A stretch of DNA of 64,000 bases from Epiperipatus broadwayi (GCA_028023455.1 JAQFVV010012446.1:5025501-5089500); one strand, 5' to 3'; counted from the stretch's first letter, positions 11,341 through 23,245 are shown. Program-made: numbers and translations. Notes: generated by a model not told the origin, from the sequence alone.

Positions 11341-11845
11341 ATAGGGGATTTAAACACAGATTTTCAACTATCCACACTATCTCCTACTACTGATATGCAT
11401 GTAGAAAAGACAAACAATCACCAATATATGTATTTTGCAGGTGAACCAGCACTCATCAGTTGGTCCAGCTCATCATCTCCCACACATATAATCAGTGCTC
11501 ACTTTATATTAAGATAGCAAATCTTCATATTTTAATGGACATGGTTTAATCCACTCCAACTCTTCAACCATCCATCAATACCATTGAAAATCTGAAGATG
11601 AAATGCCCAAATTCCATGCTGATTCAATATTATTGTTATACACATGTTGACCTTAAGTCACACTGACCCGGACATTATCTATTTAAATACATAGAAGAGG
11701 GATCGGCAGGATGCAGGATTAATGTTTAATAATTGAAATACAGGCATTCTTCATATACCTGGAGCTGAATTGTAAATATAGGAGATTGGAACCCAGACTT
11801 TCAAGCATCTTTCAACTATCCACATTATCTCAATGGTATGGATTT
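11341..11845 (-). repeat. Hammerhead family 3 repeat, partial tandem unit (period about 437 bp)
   Basis: The block ATAGGGGATTTAAACACAGA at 11341 recurs diverged at 11778 (ATAGGAGATTGGAACCCAGA), each followed by TTTCAACTATCCACA. This leaves one full unit of about 437 bp plus a short second copy. Matching units lie at 36090-36400 and, reduced to the motif, at 46258. The hammerhead-like motif sits about 80 bp into the full unit on the minus strand. Confidence 0.65.
11420..11464 (-). ncRNA. Hammerhead-like motif, family 3
   Basis: Minus strand: stem I ACCAA/UUGGU (five pairs), intact CUGAUGA, and a stem II starting GUGCUGG. GAAA is replaced by CAAAA, and the segment UACAUAUA stands where stem III and the AUA triplet should be. 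The copy at 36189 keeps GAAA, and the copy at 46258 keeps a perfect stem II, so together they support a hammerhead ancestor. Confidence 0.45.
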
Positions 11846-13497
11846 TAAAGAAAAATATTGTCTTTAAAAAGTTTATTACAAACTTCTCTTGGAAAATGAT
11901 TAAATAGGAAAAATGATATTATTATGGATATAATTTTTATGACAGGTCGTTATTAAAAAGACCATAAATTATTTAATATAAAAATTGGTTTACAAAAAAG
12001 TTATTTGTCAGAAAAGAAAAAAAAAAGGGTAATTAAAAATATATTATCCTGACTAAAGAAATATAACTTTATAAATAACTTTATCTGTGTTACTATGAAA
12101 TATTTTTGAATGGAATATAAAATATGTATTTTCTGTAAAAATATGCATGGATTTATATCGCCGACAACTGATGCATCTAAAGCCCATAGGAACCAAGTAA
12201 GCAGGAAGAACTCTGGAGACTATTTATAAAATCTTTTCAAGTGATTACATTTAATAATTATTATCCCGGAATGTACAGACAATGGATTGTAATTTATACA
12301 CTTTCATAAACAGGATTAATAATTATTCTTTAAAGTATTTTAAAAGTCGACTTTATTTTCTTTTTTATTTATTTATGAGTTTATGCACCACGGAGAGAGG
12401 AGAAAAGAGCTCTGTGTTTGTGTTTAAAACTTCTGGACAGTAGTGCCGCTAAGCAACAAGTGTCCGGGGGAAGAACTATGAAAATATTAGGAGGAAGAAA
12501 AAAAACTTTATTAATTTGAACTTTATAGAGAGTTAAAGTTTTAGTAACTATAGTTTTTATTATCATTTCATATACTAATTATAGTATTAAGTTTTATTAG
12601 AGTTAGGGTAGAAAAAGATACAATTTAAATATTTTTATTTAATTTAACATAATTAATATTTTAAAGAATATTTCAATATTTTGTAGAGTTTTTCATAAAC
12701 ATTTTTAAGGTATGATAGTGATGCTGAATGAATGTTATTATTATTTAATATGTTTTCTTATAAGAAATATAGGACCAGAAAATGTCTATTATTGTGACTG
12801 ACAAGTGAAGTGTCACTAATTAAACTTTATAAAATATATTAATTTTATATGATGTATATTTTATTGTCATTTGCTAGAACTGCTTGGAATATTTTTTTAT
12901 AATATTGCTTTGTCATATGAACGTATGAACATGTGGTATATGCATTAATTACATATAAAATTTTATTATTATTCTAGAGATATAAGCTATAATTTTTTAA
13001 GAAAGATATGCATACATTTTTCTTTTATATTACCAATGTAATATAAAATGTTGATACTCATAATTTTTATATGATTCTTTAATGGATGAATCCTATTTTT
13101 TGGAAATATTTTGAATATTGATTTTAATATCTTAAAACAAGATTATTTGTATTTTTTTATTGCTGAGTTTTTAAAACAGAATAAATCTTTTCTTGTAGTA
13201 GTCTTGGATTGTTAGTCATATACGAATTTTGTTTATTATTTGGAGTAATGCTAGTAATTTTGCAATGTAGGTTGTTAAATCTATTATGAAGTTTTAATCG
13301 ATAGTGACATTGGTAGTATTGCAAAAAACCATTAGATGCTTATATGTAGGATCTATGGAGGAAATAGGAAAGTAACCTATATTGTTGCCATGTCTTGTAT
13401 ATATGTTCCATAGATAGGGTTTTTCTTGATATTATGTATTTTAAAATGTTCGAATGAGTGCTGAATAAATAGCCTGGACATTCTTATTATATTTGAG
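11846..13497. other. No gene seen
   Basis: AT-rich. A slightly GC-richer patch at 12370-12480 holds a 61-codon frame on the minus strand without recognisable similarity. Confidence 0.4.
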
Positions 13498-13699
13498 GGT
13501 ATTAGAAAAGTCGGTTGTATTCTCATCCTTGATGTTCACCTTAAGATGGCGTTGATGCTAATCAAAAACATATACATATAACGATTCCGGTCTGGACCTA
13601 AATGATCGATTTGATCTAAAAAGATCTGATTTCTTAGATTTGTAATAAAATATTCTACTAACTAATACTATTATATGATGCTAGTTTTTTTCATTTTTG

Positions 13700-14200
13700 T
13701 AAATGTTTATTAATCTTATCTTGTTTTTGAGTTTGTGTGTGTGTGTCTTTAAAGTTACGATGTTTTTCTAATTTTTTTTTTGACTTTACGTGTGTCTTTT
13801 TAAAGTTACGGTCTTTTTTTTTTTTTTGCAAGAGTAAATCAATACTTTTATTCAAAAGCAAGACGTAATAAGTAAATGTTTATTAATCTTATCTTGTTTT
13901 TGAATTTGTGTGTTAGTCTTTAAAGTTATGGGGCTTTTTCGAATTTTTTTTTTTTTTTGGATTTTAGGCGTGTCTTTTTAAAGTTACGGAAGAGTAAATC
14001 AATAATTTGATTCAAAAGCAAGACGTATTAAGTCAATGTTTATTAATCTTAGATTGTTTTTGAGTTTGTGTGTCTCTTTAAAGTTACAGGGCTTTTTCTC
14101 ATTTTTTTGGACTTTATCTGTGTCTTTTTTTTAAAGTTACGGTATTTTTGGTCAAGAGTAAATCAATCATTTTATTAAAAAAGCAAGACGTAATTCTAAA
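13700..14200. repeat. Tandem array, three units of about 165 bp
   Basis: Each unit runs TTTATTAATCTTATCTTG, GAGTTTGTGTGT, CTTTAAAGTTAC, a T-run, GTGTCTTTTTAAAGTTACGG, then AAGAGTAAATCAAT and AAAAGCAAGACGTA. Each unit holds two copies of the AAAGTTAC block, so there is a nested half-period. Confidence 0.8.
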
Positions 14201-14269
14201 TCTATCAAAAGTAACATCATTTATATACTACAATTTAGAATTGATATCCGACTACTATTAGTAAGAACC

Positions 14270-14780
14270 GTCATTAAAAGACTCGATTAAAAAGTGATAC
14301 CCTACTAATTTCCGTTTTTTTTTTTTTTTTTTGGGGGGGGAGGGACAGTAATGAATCAGAAAGTGGGTTGTTTCTGTTAAGTCTGTCTATATAAAAAGGG
14401 TACTGTTATTGAAATACTAAATTTAAAAATGATAGCCGACTAATTTGCATTTCTTTTGAAAGTAATTAATCAGAAAGTGGGTTTCTTTTTTTTGGTAAAT
14501 CTTGTGTATATATAAAAACAAACAAACTGTAATTCAAAGACTCCATTGAAAAAAATCAAACCCTGTTGAATTTGCTTTTTTTTTTTTTTTAAAGACAGTA
14601 ATTAATCAGGAACTGGGTTGTTTTTGTTAGTATGTAGATATAAAAACTAATCTTATTTTGAAATAATAAATGTAACAAAACAAAACAAAAAAATACCCGA
14701 CTAATTTTATTTTTCGGACAAGTAATTCCTAATAATTAGACAGTGGGTTGTTTTTGTTTGTGCGTATATATATATATAGC
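14270..14780. repeat. Tandem array, four units of about 120-130 bp
   Basis: Recurring blocks are CCGACTAATTT or a close variant, a T-run, AGTAATTAATCAGAAAGTGGG, TTGTTTTTGTTAGT and ATATATAAAAA. The units are more diverged than in the preceding array and unrelated to it. Confidence 0.75.
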
Positions 14781-15380
14781 AAAATTAACTGGTCACGGAC
14801 AAATTCTCGCAAAAACGGTACTTTTCGCGTAATCCTTTATTTTTTTTTCCTTTCACACCCTTAAAAGCAATTTTTGAGGGGTACCCCTTCGTAATGGAAT
14901 CTTCAGGACATTATTACTAAACTTACAACAGTAAAGTAAGTTACAACACATTAAAAAAATAGACATCTTATCAAATTTTAAAAAACTACAACTGCTTCAA
15001 ATACACACACTCTCACCTGAAACTACAGAGAGAATAGGTATTCTACTATTACGAGAAAATGATGAACAAAATCAACTACTATAGCAGCCAATCAAGGCAT
15101 TTCTTTCTCTTTGCTTTTAGCATAGAAAAAAAAGCCATAACTGGCAGCCGTCAGGAACTCTTTCTGTGTTTTATCTTAGAAAAAAGTCTCTTTGTGTTGG
15201 CTTCTGTCGCTGCCTCCTCCGTCCAACATAACGTGAGGACTTTTCTGCGTTTATAACATAGAAAAATTCCTCTTTGGTTGGGTGAAGGCCAGTGAAACAG
15301 TATATTTTAGGAATTTACCTAGAAGTAGCAACATCTTAAGGTGAACACCAAGGATGTGAAAACAACCGAAAAGTCATACC

Positions 15381-16149
15381 TTTTCGTTTACACTGTATCC
15401 ATGTAGATTATCCCATATATTTTATACTATTGAGTCTTTACTCTAGTCAGTTCTTCATGCGTATACATCATATCGCTATCTTAATTTCAATAGTTATCGC
15501 ATCATATAGCATTGTATTTTATGAAAGAAAATAATTAATTTTGAATTGTAGTATCGTTATTTTGAAAGAAGATGAGATAGGTTTTCTTGTTTTGGTTTAG
15601 GTTAAATTCAAATACAAATGAGATTGAATGTAAATGCTAACAGTGAATACTAAAGAATCATAGATATTTTTCACCTTTTTATTAAACTATTTTTTTAAAA
15701 AAACATAAAAGAGATGAAAATTGTTCACAGATTTTTGAATAATTTTGATACTTTGATTTTACGTGTTAATGCATATTTTTAAAAATAAAACATCCAAAAT
15801 GAACAACACAAATAGAATGAATGCTTGTATTTTATGAATATTATTTTATATTTTAAACATACATGAAACACACTTATAAGGATTTTTATTTTAGAGAGTA
15901 GTGCCAAGCAAAATATGTAAAAGAACACCAGTAATATTATTTTATTAACGTTAATTTTATTAATCAAATGAACCGAGATAGATATTTAAAAATAACACTA
16001 GCACTATTATATTAGATAAGCTTGATTGTTTTATTGTAAAAAAGAAATATTTGAACATATTTAAAGGATGAATATTATTTAAGTATTCATATTTTTATAT
16101 TTTTCGTGTACACTCACGAAAACCATGTTCTAGTTATGTTAATTAATGG
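15381..16149. other. No gene seen
   Basis: AT-rich; a 62-codon minus-strand frame at 15779-15967 is hydrophobic by base composition only. Confidence 0.4.

Positions 16150-16233
<84 letters not shown>
16150..16233. repeat. (ATT)28 microsatellite
   Basis: Twenty-eight uninterrupted ATT units, followed at 16255-16275 by a shorter AAT/ATT cluster. Confidence 0.98.
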
Positions 16234-16235
<2 letters not shown>

Positions 16236-17626
16236 ACTGTAAGAGTATTTTTAAATAATAATAATAATTATTATTATTTTAAATAAATGTGCCAAAAAGT
16301 GTACAAGTCGGAGTAAAGGCTTATTTACTTGTTGATTTATTTTTTTAATGTGGAAACATGTAACTTAATATTATTTTCATTAGTTTGATATTTTCTAGGT
16401 TTTATTAAATGTAAATAATGTATATAGTTTTTTGTTAAATGTATAGGATAATAAAATTTTTAAACTTTTTTTTATAAAACTTTGTGTTATGTTGATTTAT
16501 ACGCCATCACAGATACATGATTGACAGATACCAAAATAAACATAATATTTGCGCAATACAGATATAATTATTTACTTAAGAAATCACAATGATTCAAAAT
16601 ATAATATACTTGAGAAATTTTCTGTTGAATTAATATTATTTTTATGGTCATAATTAAGTGCACAATTTATTGCATAGAATTTTAATGTTGTCTGTGGCCA
16701 CATATTCTCAGATTATACCACATATTCTATTTAAGATGCCACATGAAAACTAAAAGAAATTGTATTATTTATTGTTATTATTATTATCAATTATCATAAT
16801 GTTGAACAGTGGATAAGATTAATAATTATTATTTAATGAGGAATAAGATTATTATTTATTTATTGTTATTATTATCAATAGGGGTAGTTGAGAATAATAT
16901 AAAATTCTTTATCATGCTTGACTACAGAAAGTTATAAATTGATTACAGTTATTTTAAAGAACCAGAGATAATTATAATTATATTGTTTTAATAAAAAGAT
17001 TAGGATTTATTTAGTAACATTATACTAAATTGATTGTTATTTTAAAGTCATAAGAATGCTATGAATTTATTATTATTTGAAATAATAAGGGGAATAGTAT
17101 TCTTATGCCATTGAGATTGTATCCTGTGGGATATTGGCTCTATGTTATTCTTAACTGCTTGTACTTCACTTCATTGTCTCATGATTTATTAAAAATGATT
17201 TAATTTTTATAAACCGAACCATTTATTATTTATTAATCAGTTAGAGCTAGTTAAATAGTAGATATTATCATAGGATATCTGTATTATTGATTATTTTAGC
17301 AGATAGTAATCATTTTACCTGAGCTAGTCATATTTTCCTAATATTATATTTCTAGTTAGGGTATAATATATATATATATATATTTGTCTTGTGCTAATCT
17401 TGTAGCATAGTTGACATGAGACTCACCATACTAAATTGCATTACATGTTGGTTCGTTTCATTCAGTTTTATAAAGTATTTGGAGAGTTTGATCTGGAGAT
17501 AATTTACTTTTAGTGTTATTCAACATTTGATTAAGATTAGCTGAGGTTCTAAAACGAATATTGAATTTTTAAAAAAATAGTTATGTATCACATGATCCCA
17601 CTTCTTTTTTTAAGCTTGTAAAATAT
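16234..17626. other. No gene seen
   Basis: Very AT-rich with scattered TTATTATTATT tracts and a (TA)n run near 17368. No supported feature. Confidence 0.4.
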
Positions 17627-17822
17627 AAACAAAGAGCTATGTTAATTTCTCAACAAGCTTTGTGATAAATGCTTAGCAAGAGAAAGCATTTAAAATATCT
17701 CTATCAGAAACCACAACCAAACTCCAGACCAACGGTTTCATGCTTTGGCACTCCTCAGTGAGTTGCAGAGTAGTTTCAGACACAAAGCTTTTTGAGCAAT
17801 TAGCATAGCTCTTTGTTAATAC
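17627..17822. repeat. Small foldback repeat with a hammerhead (family 2 relative)
   Basis: Ends at 17630-17665 and 17788-17822 are inverted copies (ACAAAGAGCTATG on the plus strand at the left, and its complement at the right), about 36 bp each with a few differences. The interior carries a hammerhead on the minus strand. Confidence 0.75.
17719..17764 (-). ncRNA. Hammerhead ribozyme, type I layout, intact core
   Basis: Minus strand: AACUCA, CUGAGGA, stem II GUGC-CAAA-GCAU (one G-U pair), GAAA, CCGUUGG, UC, UGGAGUU. The CUGANGA and GAAA core elements and the UC before the cleavage point are all present. Stem I is AACUC-A against UGGAGUU with one bulged G. Stem III is only two pairs (CC/GG), the short form typical of Penelope and retrozyme hammerheads. 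Its general design and the UGGAG strand link it to the family at 5125-5660. Confidence 0.65.
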
Positions 17823-17849
17823 TGAATTAGTTTGAGCAGATTGTTTTCA

Positions 17850-19394
17850 TCTTTTTAGATATATGTGGTACAAAAGAAAGGCTGATCTGTGCATAAAATT
17901 TGGTATTAATGTCCCTGGTGTTTAAAGATGAATAGAATTTTTTAAATATGTTATTTAAAATATTAATATTAACCCTTGAATTGACTAAGTTTTTTATATA
18001 GTTTTCAATGTTAGCTTTTCTGTCTGTTTCAAACTTGCATAATTTATAGTTTCTGTACAAAAAAACATTTGAAACCAGCAAATTTATATGAAATTGAAGT
18101 GTAAAAATGTGGGTGAATGATACCATGAACCATTTTATAATTAATTTGTAAGTTTGAATGTTGAATATATATATAAACTTTATACCATTTGATGAATCTT
18201 CATTTTCTATAGTTTAAACTGAGATAACTCATCCTTTATATCAATAATTGTTTTTTTCATCAACACGATACCCATCTGCTGTAGCTCCAAGTGAATGCAG
18301 GGAAACAATTTATAACTCGTTTAGGTATTTATTTTTATTTTGTGTAAGGTTTCGTGTTGGCTTACTTTCTGTAATAATAATAATAATTTGTGTATGAACT
18401 TTAGGTATATGTAAATATTCCTGTTATTATTGTTATTAAAATATGCTTTGTAACATATCGGTCTGGTTATTTGAATGTTGTCTTTTTTACGCCTTTATGT
18501 TTCTATGTACCTGGGAATAAATCTCAGCCGTATACTTTGATTAGTTCGCCAAATATAGAAAAAGTAAAATTTTCAAACTGATTTTAAAAAAATGATTTCT
18601 ATATATACACGCGCATATACTGCAATTCTAAAATGGTAATCCTTTCGTTGAACATTTTTAAAAAAAGTATTAAATTGGGAATATTGTATTGATTTCATAT
18701 CAAATCGTGAATTGTAATGTATAACTTTTAAAAATTATAATGTTCTCGTGGCATATAACGCACACATTTTAAAAATTGTGTTTCAGTTATATTGAAAACA
18801 ACTTTAATCGATTCTATTATTTTTACGGGTAGTTGTTTCATTTCTCTGTCATTAAAGATATAAAGTAGTACAAGCATAATGTAAACTATTATTTTTCAGT
18901 CTAATTGAAACATAATTTTTAAAAACATAAGTATTCAAAAAAATAACATATATGTTTAGAAAGATCCATTTACGAGCTACACCGAATATATATGTGCGCA
19001 CTAATTACTCCTATTTTTATTGAAGCATTACATAGAAATTAGCTCAATCAAAACCAAGTCCTTATTTTATTAAATTATTGTTTTGTTTTAGATACTCTCA
19101 CCCATTCTCTGCCATCCGCGACTTTCGCTAAAGGTAGAACACCTAACTTTGGAATCGGGAAGTTCCAGGAAGATTCTTTTTACGAACTCCAATAAATTAG
19201 CAATTTTTAAATTCATTCATGACGTATACTAAAGAAATGTATATTAATATAAACCAATGTAATTTATGAATAAAAAATTCATTAGTTTTAGAGGCTTCGT
19301 TACAAATGTTGTTTAAATAAATATTTTCTTATTTAAATTACGTCGCAACTAAAAATTTGATAAAACGAAATATAACGGTATGCGATACATTGTG
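17850..19394. other. No gene seen
   Basis: AT-rich. A 99-codon frame on the minus strand (17827-18126) has no recognisable similarity. 19090-19190 is somewhat richer in G and C but shows no frame or known element. Confidence 0.4.
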
Positions 19395-19903
19395 AATTTT
19401 TTTACTTGGAGTCAAGAATCTCTCAACCACTATGCCCAGAGAAACCTGTTTACCTTCCCTTCCCTTTTTATTCCCAGCCTTAAGTTATTCTCATATTCTT
19501 CTCTATCCTGTTTTATCCCATTGCCACAACATAATCTTTGTCAACTCCATGGCCTTTATATCTAAATTCCTCTTATCTTTTCCCAACATAAAAACCAAGA
19601 AGCCACTTTCTGTATAATCACTTTGTTTATATTTATTCTCCCACAACTTCATTATTTGCACCCTTTCTGCTTGTAAGCATTTACACCCAAATAACAGATA
19701 CCTAATATTTTTTATGTCTTCCTTGCATAACTTGCAGACTAAATCACACACATTTCTCCATTTATGTATATATCCGTTGTTACTAAAGATCCTGTTGTAA
19801 ACAAAGGCAAAACTCCCCATACCGTAGTGCCACCCTGTGCCAAACCGAGTAATCAATGGATGCCAGAAGGCTTGTGCATAAAATCCCTATCTAGTGCCTA
19901 CTC

Positions 19904-19962
19904 ATCCAATATCCCCAGACTAGTTTCTGGCTTGTGGCCATCATCAGTGAGGAGCCTTGGAT
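19904..19962 (-). ncRNA. Hammerhead ribozyme, type I, family 1 (left arm)
   Basis: Identical over 59 nt to the plus-strand motif at 20662-20720 but on the minus strand. Predicted cleavage lies between 19918 and 19917. See that entry for the fold. Confidence 0.8.
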
Positions 19963-20661
19963 CTGAGAGCACTGCACCTAGATCTTAGGATCTAATGCAA
20001 CCCTCCAGCAGCCACCTTTTAACTCTACTTTACTACAAAACTATGAGAATGAAATTGAAAACATTGTTAATATCTTCAATCTAAGCTTAATAGCTTATAT
20101 AGTCATATGGGTCTGAACTCAATTCAGCACCCATACATTTTGGTGTCTTTGGCTCTTAAACAACCATAGCCACCACTATCCTATTAGGCAGGATTGGTGT
20201 TAACCCATCAAACATCACATGATCACCATCTCTATACTAGCACATAATTTGTTGTAAACAAAGACAAAACTCCCGATACAGTAGTGCCACCCTGTGCCTT
20301 CTGGAATCCATTGATTACTCTGTTTGGCACAGGGTGGCACTACTGTATGGGGAGTTTTGCCTTTGTTTACAACAAATTATGTGCTAGTATAGAGATGGTG
20401 ATCATGTGATGTTTGATGGTTTAACACCAATCCTGCCTAATAGGATAGTGGTGGCTATGGTTGTTTAAGAGCCAAAGACACCAAAATGTATGGGTGCTAA
20501 ATTGAGTTCAGACCCATATGACTATATAAGCTATTGAGCTTAGATTGAAGATATTAACAATGTTTTCAATTTCATTCTCATAGTTTTGTAATAAAGTAGA
20601 GTTAAAAGGTGGCTGCTGGAGGGTTGCTTTAGATCCTAAGATCTAGGTGCAGTGCTCTCAG

Positions 20662-20720
20662 ATCCAAGGCTCCTCACTGATGATGGCCACAAGCCAGAAA
20701 CTAGTCTGGGGATATTGGAT
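20662..20720 (+). ncRNA. Hammerhead ribozyme, type I, family 1 (right arm)
   Basis: Parts in order: stem I strand AUCCAA (20662-20667), internal-loop GGC, UCCUCA (20671-20676), core CUGAUGA (20677-20683), stem II UGGC-CACAA-GCCA, core GAAA (20697-20700), CUAG (20701-20704), UC (20705-20706), stem I return UGGGGA, UA, UUGGAU (20715-20720). Stem I thus has two six-pair helices (one G-U) around a GGC/UA internal loop, and stem II four Watson-Crick pairs. Stem III is the self-complementary CUAG, too short to close alone but able to pair between two molecules, as proposed for Penelope hammerheads. Predicted cleavage follows 20706. Every invariant core base is present. Confidence 0.82.
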
Positions 20721-22696
20721 GAGTAGGCACTAGATAGAGATTTTATGCACCAGCCTTCTGGCATCCATTGATTACTCTGTTTGGCACAGGGTGGCACTAC
20801 TGTATGGGGAGTTTTGCCATTGTTTACAACAAATTATGTGCTAGTATAGAGATGGTGATCATGTGATGATTGGTGGTTTAAAGATCCTGTTCGAACTTTA
20901 AACAGTAAACTACTTTTCTTGCTATTATCATAAATAAACTGGCACTCAATATTCTGTTTACTTCTATATATATTTAAACTCTTTTATACTCTCCATATTA
21001 GTTTTCTATCTCTTCAACTCCCTATTTTTTATTAATGCATCTATTCTTCTATCCGATTCTTTGCCACTATAATACTCAACAATTCTCTTTAACACAGTGA
21101 TCCTACCTTTTGTATAAATATACTGACATGAAGTCTTCAATCAAACCTTCTGCATACCTTATTGCCTGCCCTTTACTCATAACCCAATTAAATAACTATT
21201 TTGACTATTCTCTAATTATCCATGGATTGCAATCTACTGAACCTTTTCATTTTGCTTTTTACATCTCTCATATATAAAGTTGACCATCCCATCTCTCCTT
21301 AAACTCCTTCCTTTCCTATCCACACATCTACATCTAATGCATGTCTTCCTACTTTTCTTTGTACTTTATCTAAGTAATCTAACACCCCTTTGCTAACACA
21401 CAACACATCATTACCATATGTTAACCCTGCTACTGCCATTTCCTTCTATACAATTTTAGCTATATCATATTTATTATAAAAAAACACTTAATTTCTTATT
21501 TGCTTCATGTATCAATATTTTCTACCATTCTTCCAATCAATTTCTCTGATTACTTAAGATGATTCTCAAATAGGTTGTCTCTATTCAACATACTCAACTT
21601 TATATCCCCCAATAAAAATTATTTTTCTTCTCTTTCCTCAATATTAATCATCATTACTTTTGATTTTTCTTCGCTAAATTTAAGCCCTATCTCTTTACTT
21701 ACCCTTGTGAACGTCTTCAGCATAACTTCCATATCGTCCATATTTTCTTTGCACAAAAAGACACTATCTGCAAATAAAAGACCCAATAATGTATATACTC
21801 TCTTGCCACTTATTAATGGTATCTTTATGCTTCTTCCTAGTCTTTCTTTTGCTTTCTCTATTTCTCTCAAATGCAACAAAAACAAAATAGGGGGGGGGCA
21901 TAAGGCATCTTTGCCTTAGTCCCACCCCATTTTTAACTTCAACTGGTTCTATATTTTCTTTTTGATATGTATAGTAATTATTTTCATACAATCTCTTAAT
22001 AAGATCTACTAAAGCTCCACTGATAATCTAATTCTATTTACTCTATCATATGCCATCTCTATATCTATAAACACCATGTATAACTGTCTACCTACTACCC
22101 ATATCTATAAGTTGTGTAACTACAAATGAACTATTTCCCATATGCCTATTCAATCGAAAACTTCTTTGCATTTCTTCCACTATATTATTTTCTTCCATCC
22201 ATTTTGCTATATTTCCAGTCACCATATATGCAAAAACTTTATATAACCCTGATGTCACCGCTATTGGTCAATAATTGTTTAACTTTCTATGATACTTACC
22301 CTTTCCTTGAAATAGTAGCCTTACTCTTCTAACATTCTAGCTATCCGGAAATTCTTCTGTGTCATCTTATTAAAACATGATAAGTTTAATTTGCCCAATT
22401 CCCTTCACTGCCCACCTTTTGCCTTTCCACTTTTCAATTTCTTCCCTGCCTCATTCAATTCACTTTTTGTAAACCTAATATTTCCATTACTGTATGCTTT
22501 CATGTTTCTTATCACTCTGTCCTTTACATCTAACTTATTTTTTATATCTATTATATACTTATTTCAGATTGTTTCTAATTCTTCTCTAGAGCTACACTCT
22601 ATTGCCTCATAATTTAGTAATGCTATTTCTTCTCCTCTACATTTCTTCTTTTAATGTATTTTCCAAAATTTTTTTACTCCCATCTCTTTCATTTTT

Positions 22697-23245
22697 GATA
22701 AACAGAGGAAAACTCTCCATACAGTATTGCCACCTGTGCTAAACAGAGTAATCAATGGATGCCAGAAGGCTTGTGCATAAAATCCCTATCTAATGCCTAC
22801 TCATCCAATATCCCCAGACTAGTTTCTGGCTTGTGGCCTTTGTCAGTGAGGAGCTTTGGATCTGAGAGCACTGCATTTAGATCTTAGGATCTAATGCAAC
22901 CCTCTAGCAACCACCTTTTATCTCTACTTAACTACAAAACTATGAGAATGAAATTGAAAACACAAAAAATATTTTCAATCTAAGCTCAATACTTATATAG
23001 TCATATGGGTCTGAACTCAGTTTAGCACCCATACATTTTGGTGTCTTTGGCTCTTTTACAACCATAGCCACCACTATCCTATTAGGCAGGATTGGTGTTA
23101 AACCATTAAGCATCACATAATCACATTTCCTATACTAGCACATTAATTGTTGATAAACAGAGCAATACTGTATGGAGAGTTTTGCTCTGTTTATCAACAA
23201 TTAATGTGCTAGTATAGGAAATGTGATCATGTGATGCTTAATGGT
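22697..23245 (-). mobile_element. Hammerhead family 1 element, second insertion in LINE copy 1, 549 bp
   Basis: It is flanked by CTTTCATTTTT at 22686-22696 and 23246-23256 (11 bp). One minus-strand unit matches the left arm at 19797-20295 over most of its length. Its right end carries a short inverted repeat of about 85 bp around 23130-23190 instead of a full second arm. It ends in the shared block GTGATCATGTGATG plus CTTAATGGT. No reading frame of note. Confidence 0.85.
22803..22861 (-). ncRNA. Hammerhead family 1, core-mutated copy
   Basis: Same 59-nt layout as 20662-20720. The core reads CUGACAA, so the invariant G after the variable base is lost. Stem II starts AGGCC instead of UGGCC. 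GAAA, CUAGUC and stem I return strand are kept. Cleavage is not expected. Confidence 0.65.

Larger units (their letters stand above)
13498..15380. mobile_element. Terminal-inverted-repeat element with internal minisatellites, superfamily unknown
   Basis: A block at 13498-13550 (with TCATCCTTGATGTTCACCTT) recurs inverted at 15331-15380, giving inverted repeats of about 45-50 bp, 1.9 kb apart. The interior contains two tandem arrays and no transposase. Outer bases read GGTAT on both sides. I see no certain duplication of flanking bases, so the exact ends are open. Confidence 0.65.
19797..20879. mobile_element. Hammerhead family 1 element, inverted pair of partial tandem units, 1083 bp
   Basis: It is inserted in LINE copy 1 between two copies of AAAGATCCTGTT (19785-19796 and 20880-20891). 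Two arms of about 500-550 bp are inverted copies meeting near 20290-20320. In each arm a block starting GGCACAGGGTGGCACTAC recurs; in the right arm the period is 457 bp (20326 and 20783), the second copy ending after about 95 bp. Each arm carries one hammerhead. The arms are nearly identical. There is no protein-coding capacity. This head-to-tail plus inverted layout is known from Penelope terminal repeats, and the small ribozyme unit resembles animal retrozymes. Confidence 0.85.

Noticed and set aside
13700-14780. CRISPR array
   Set aside because: The repeats are whole diverged 120-190 bp minisatellite units, not short identical repeats with unique spacers.
19090-19195. Heat-shock-element-like promoter (GAAGTTCCAGGAAGATTC)
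   Set aside because: The spacing of GAA/TTC units is irregular and no gene follows.
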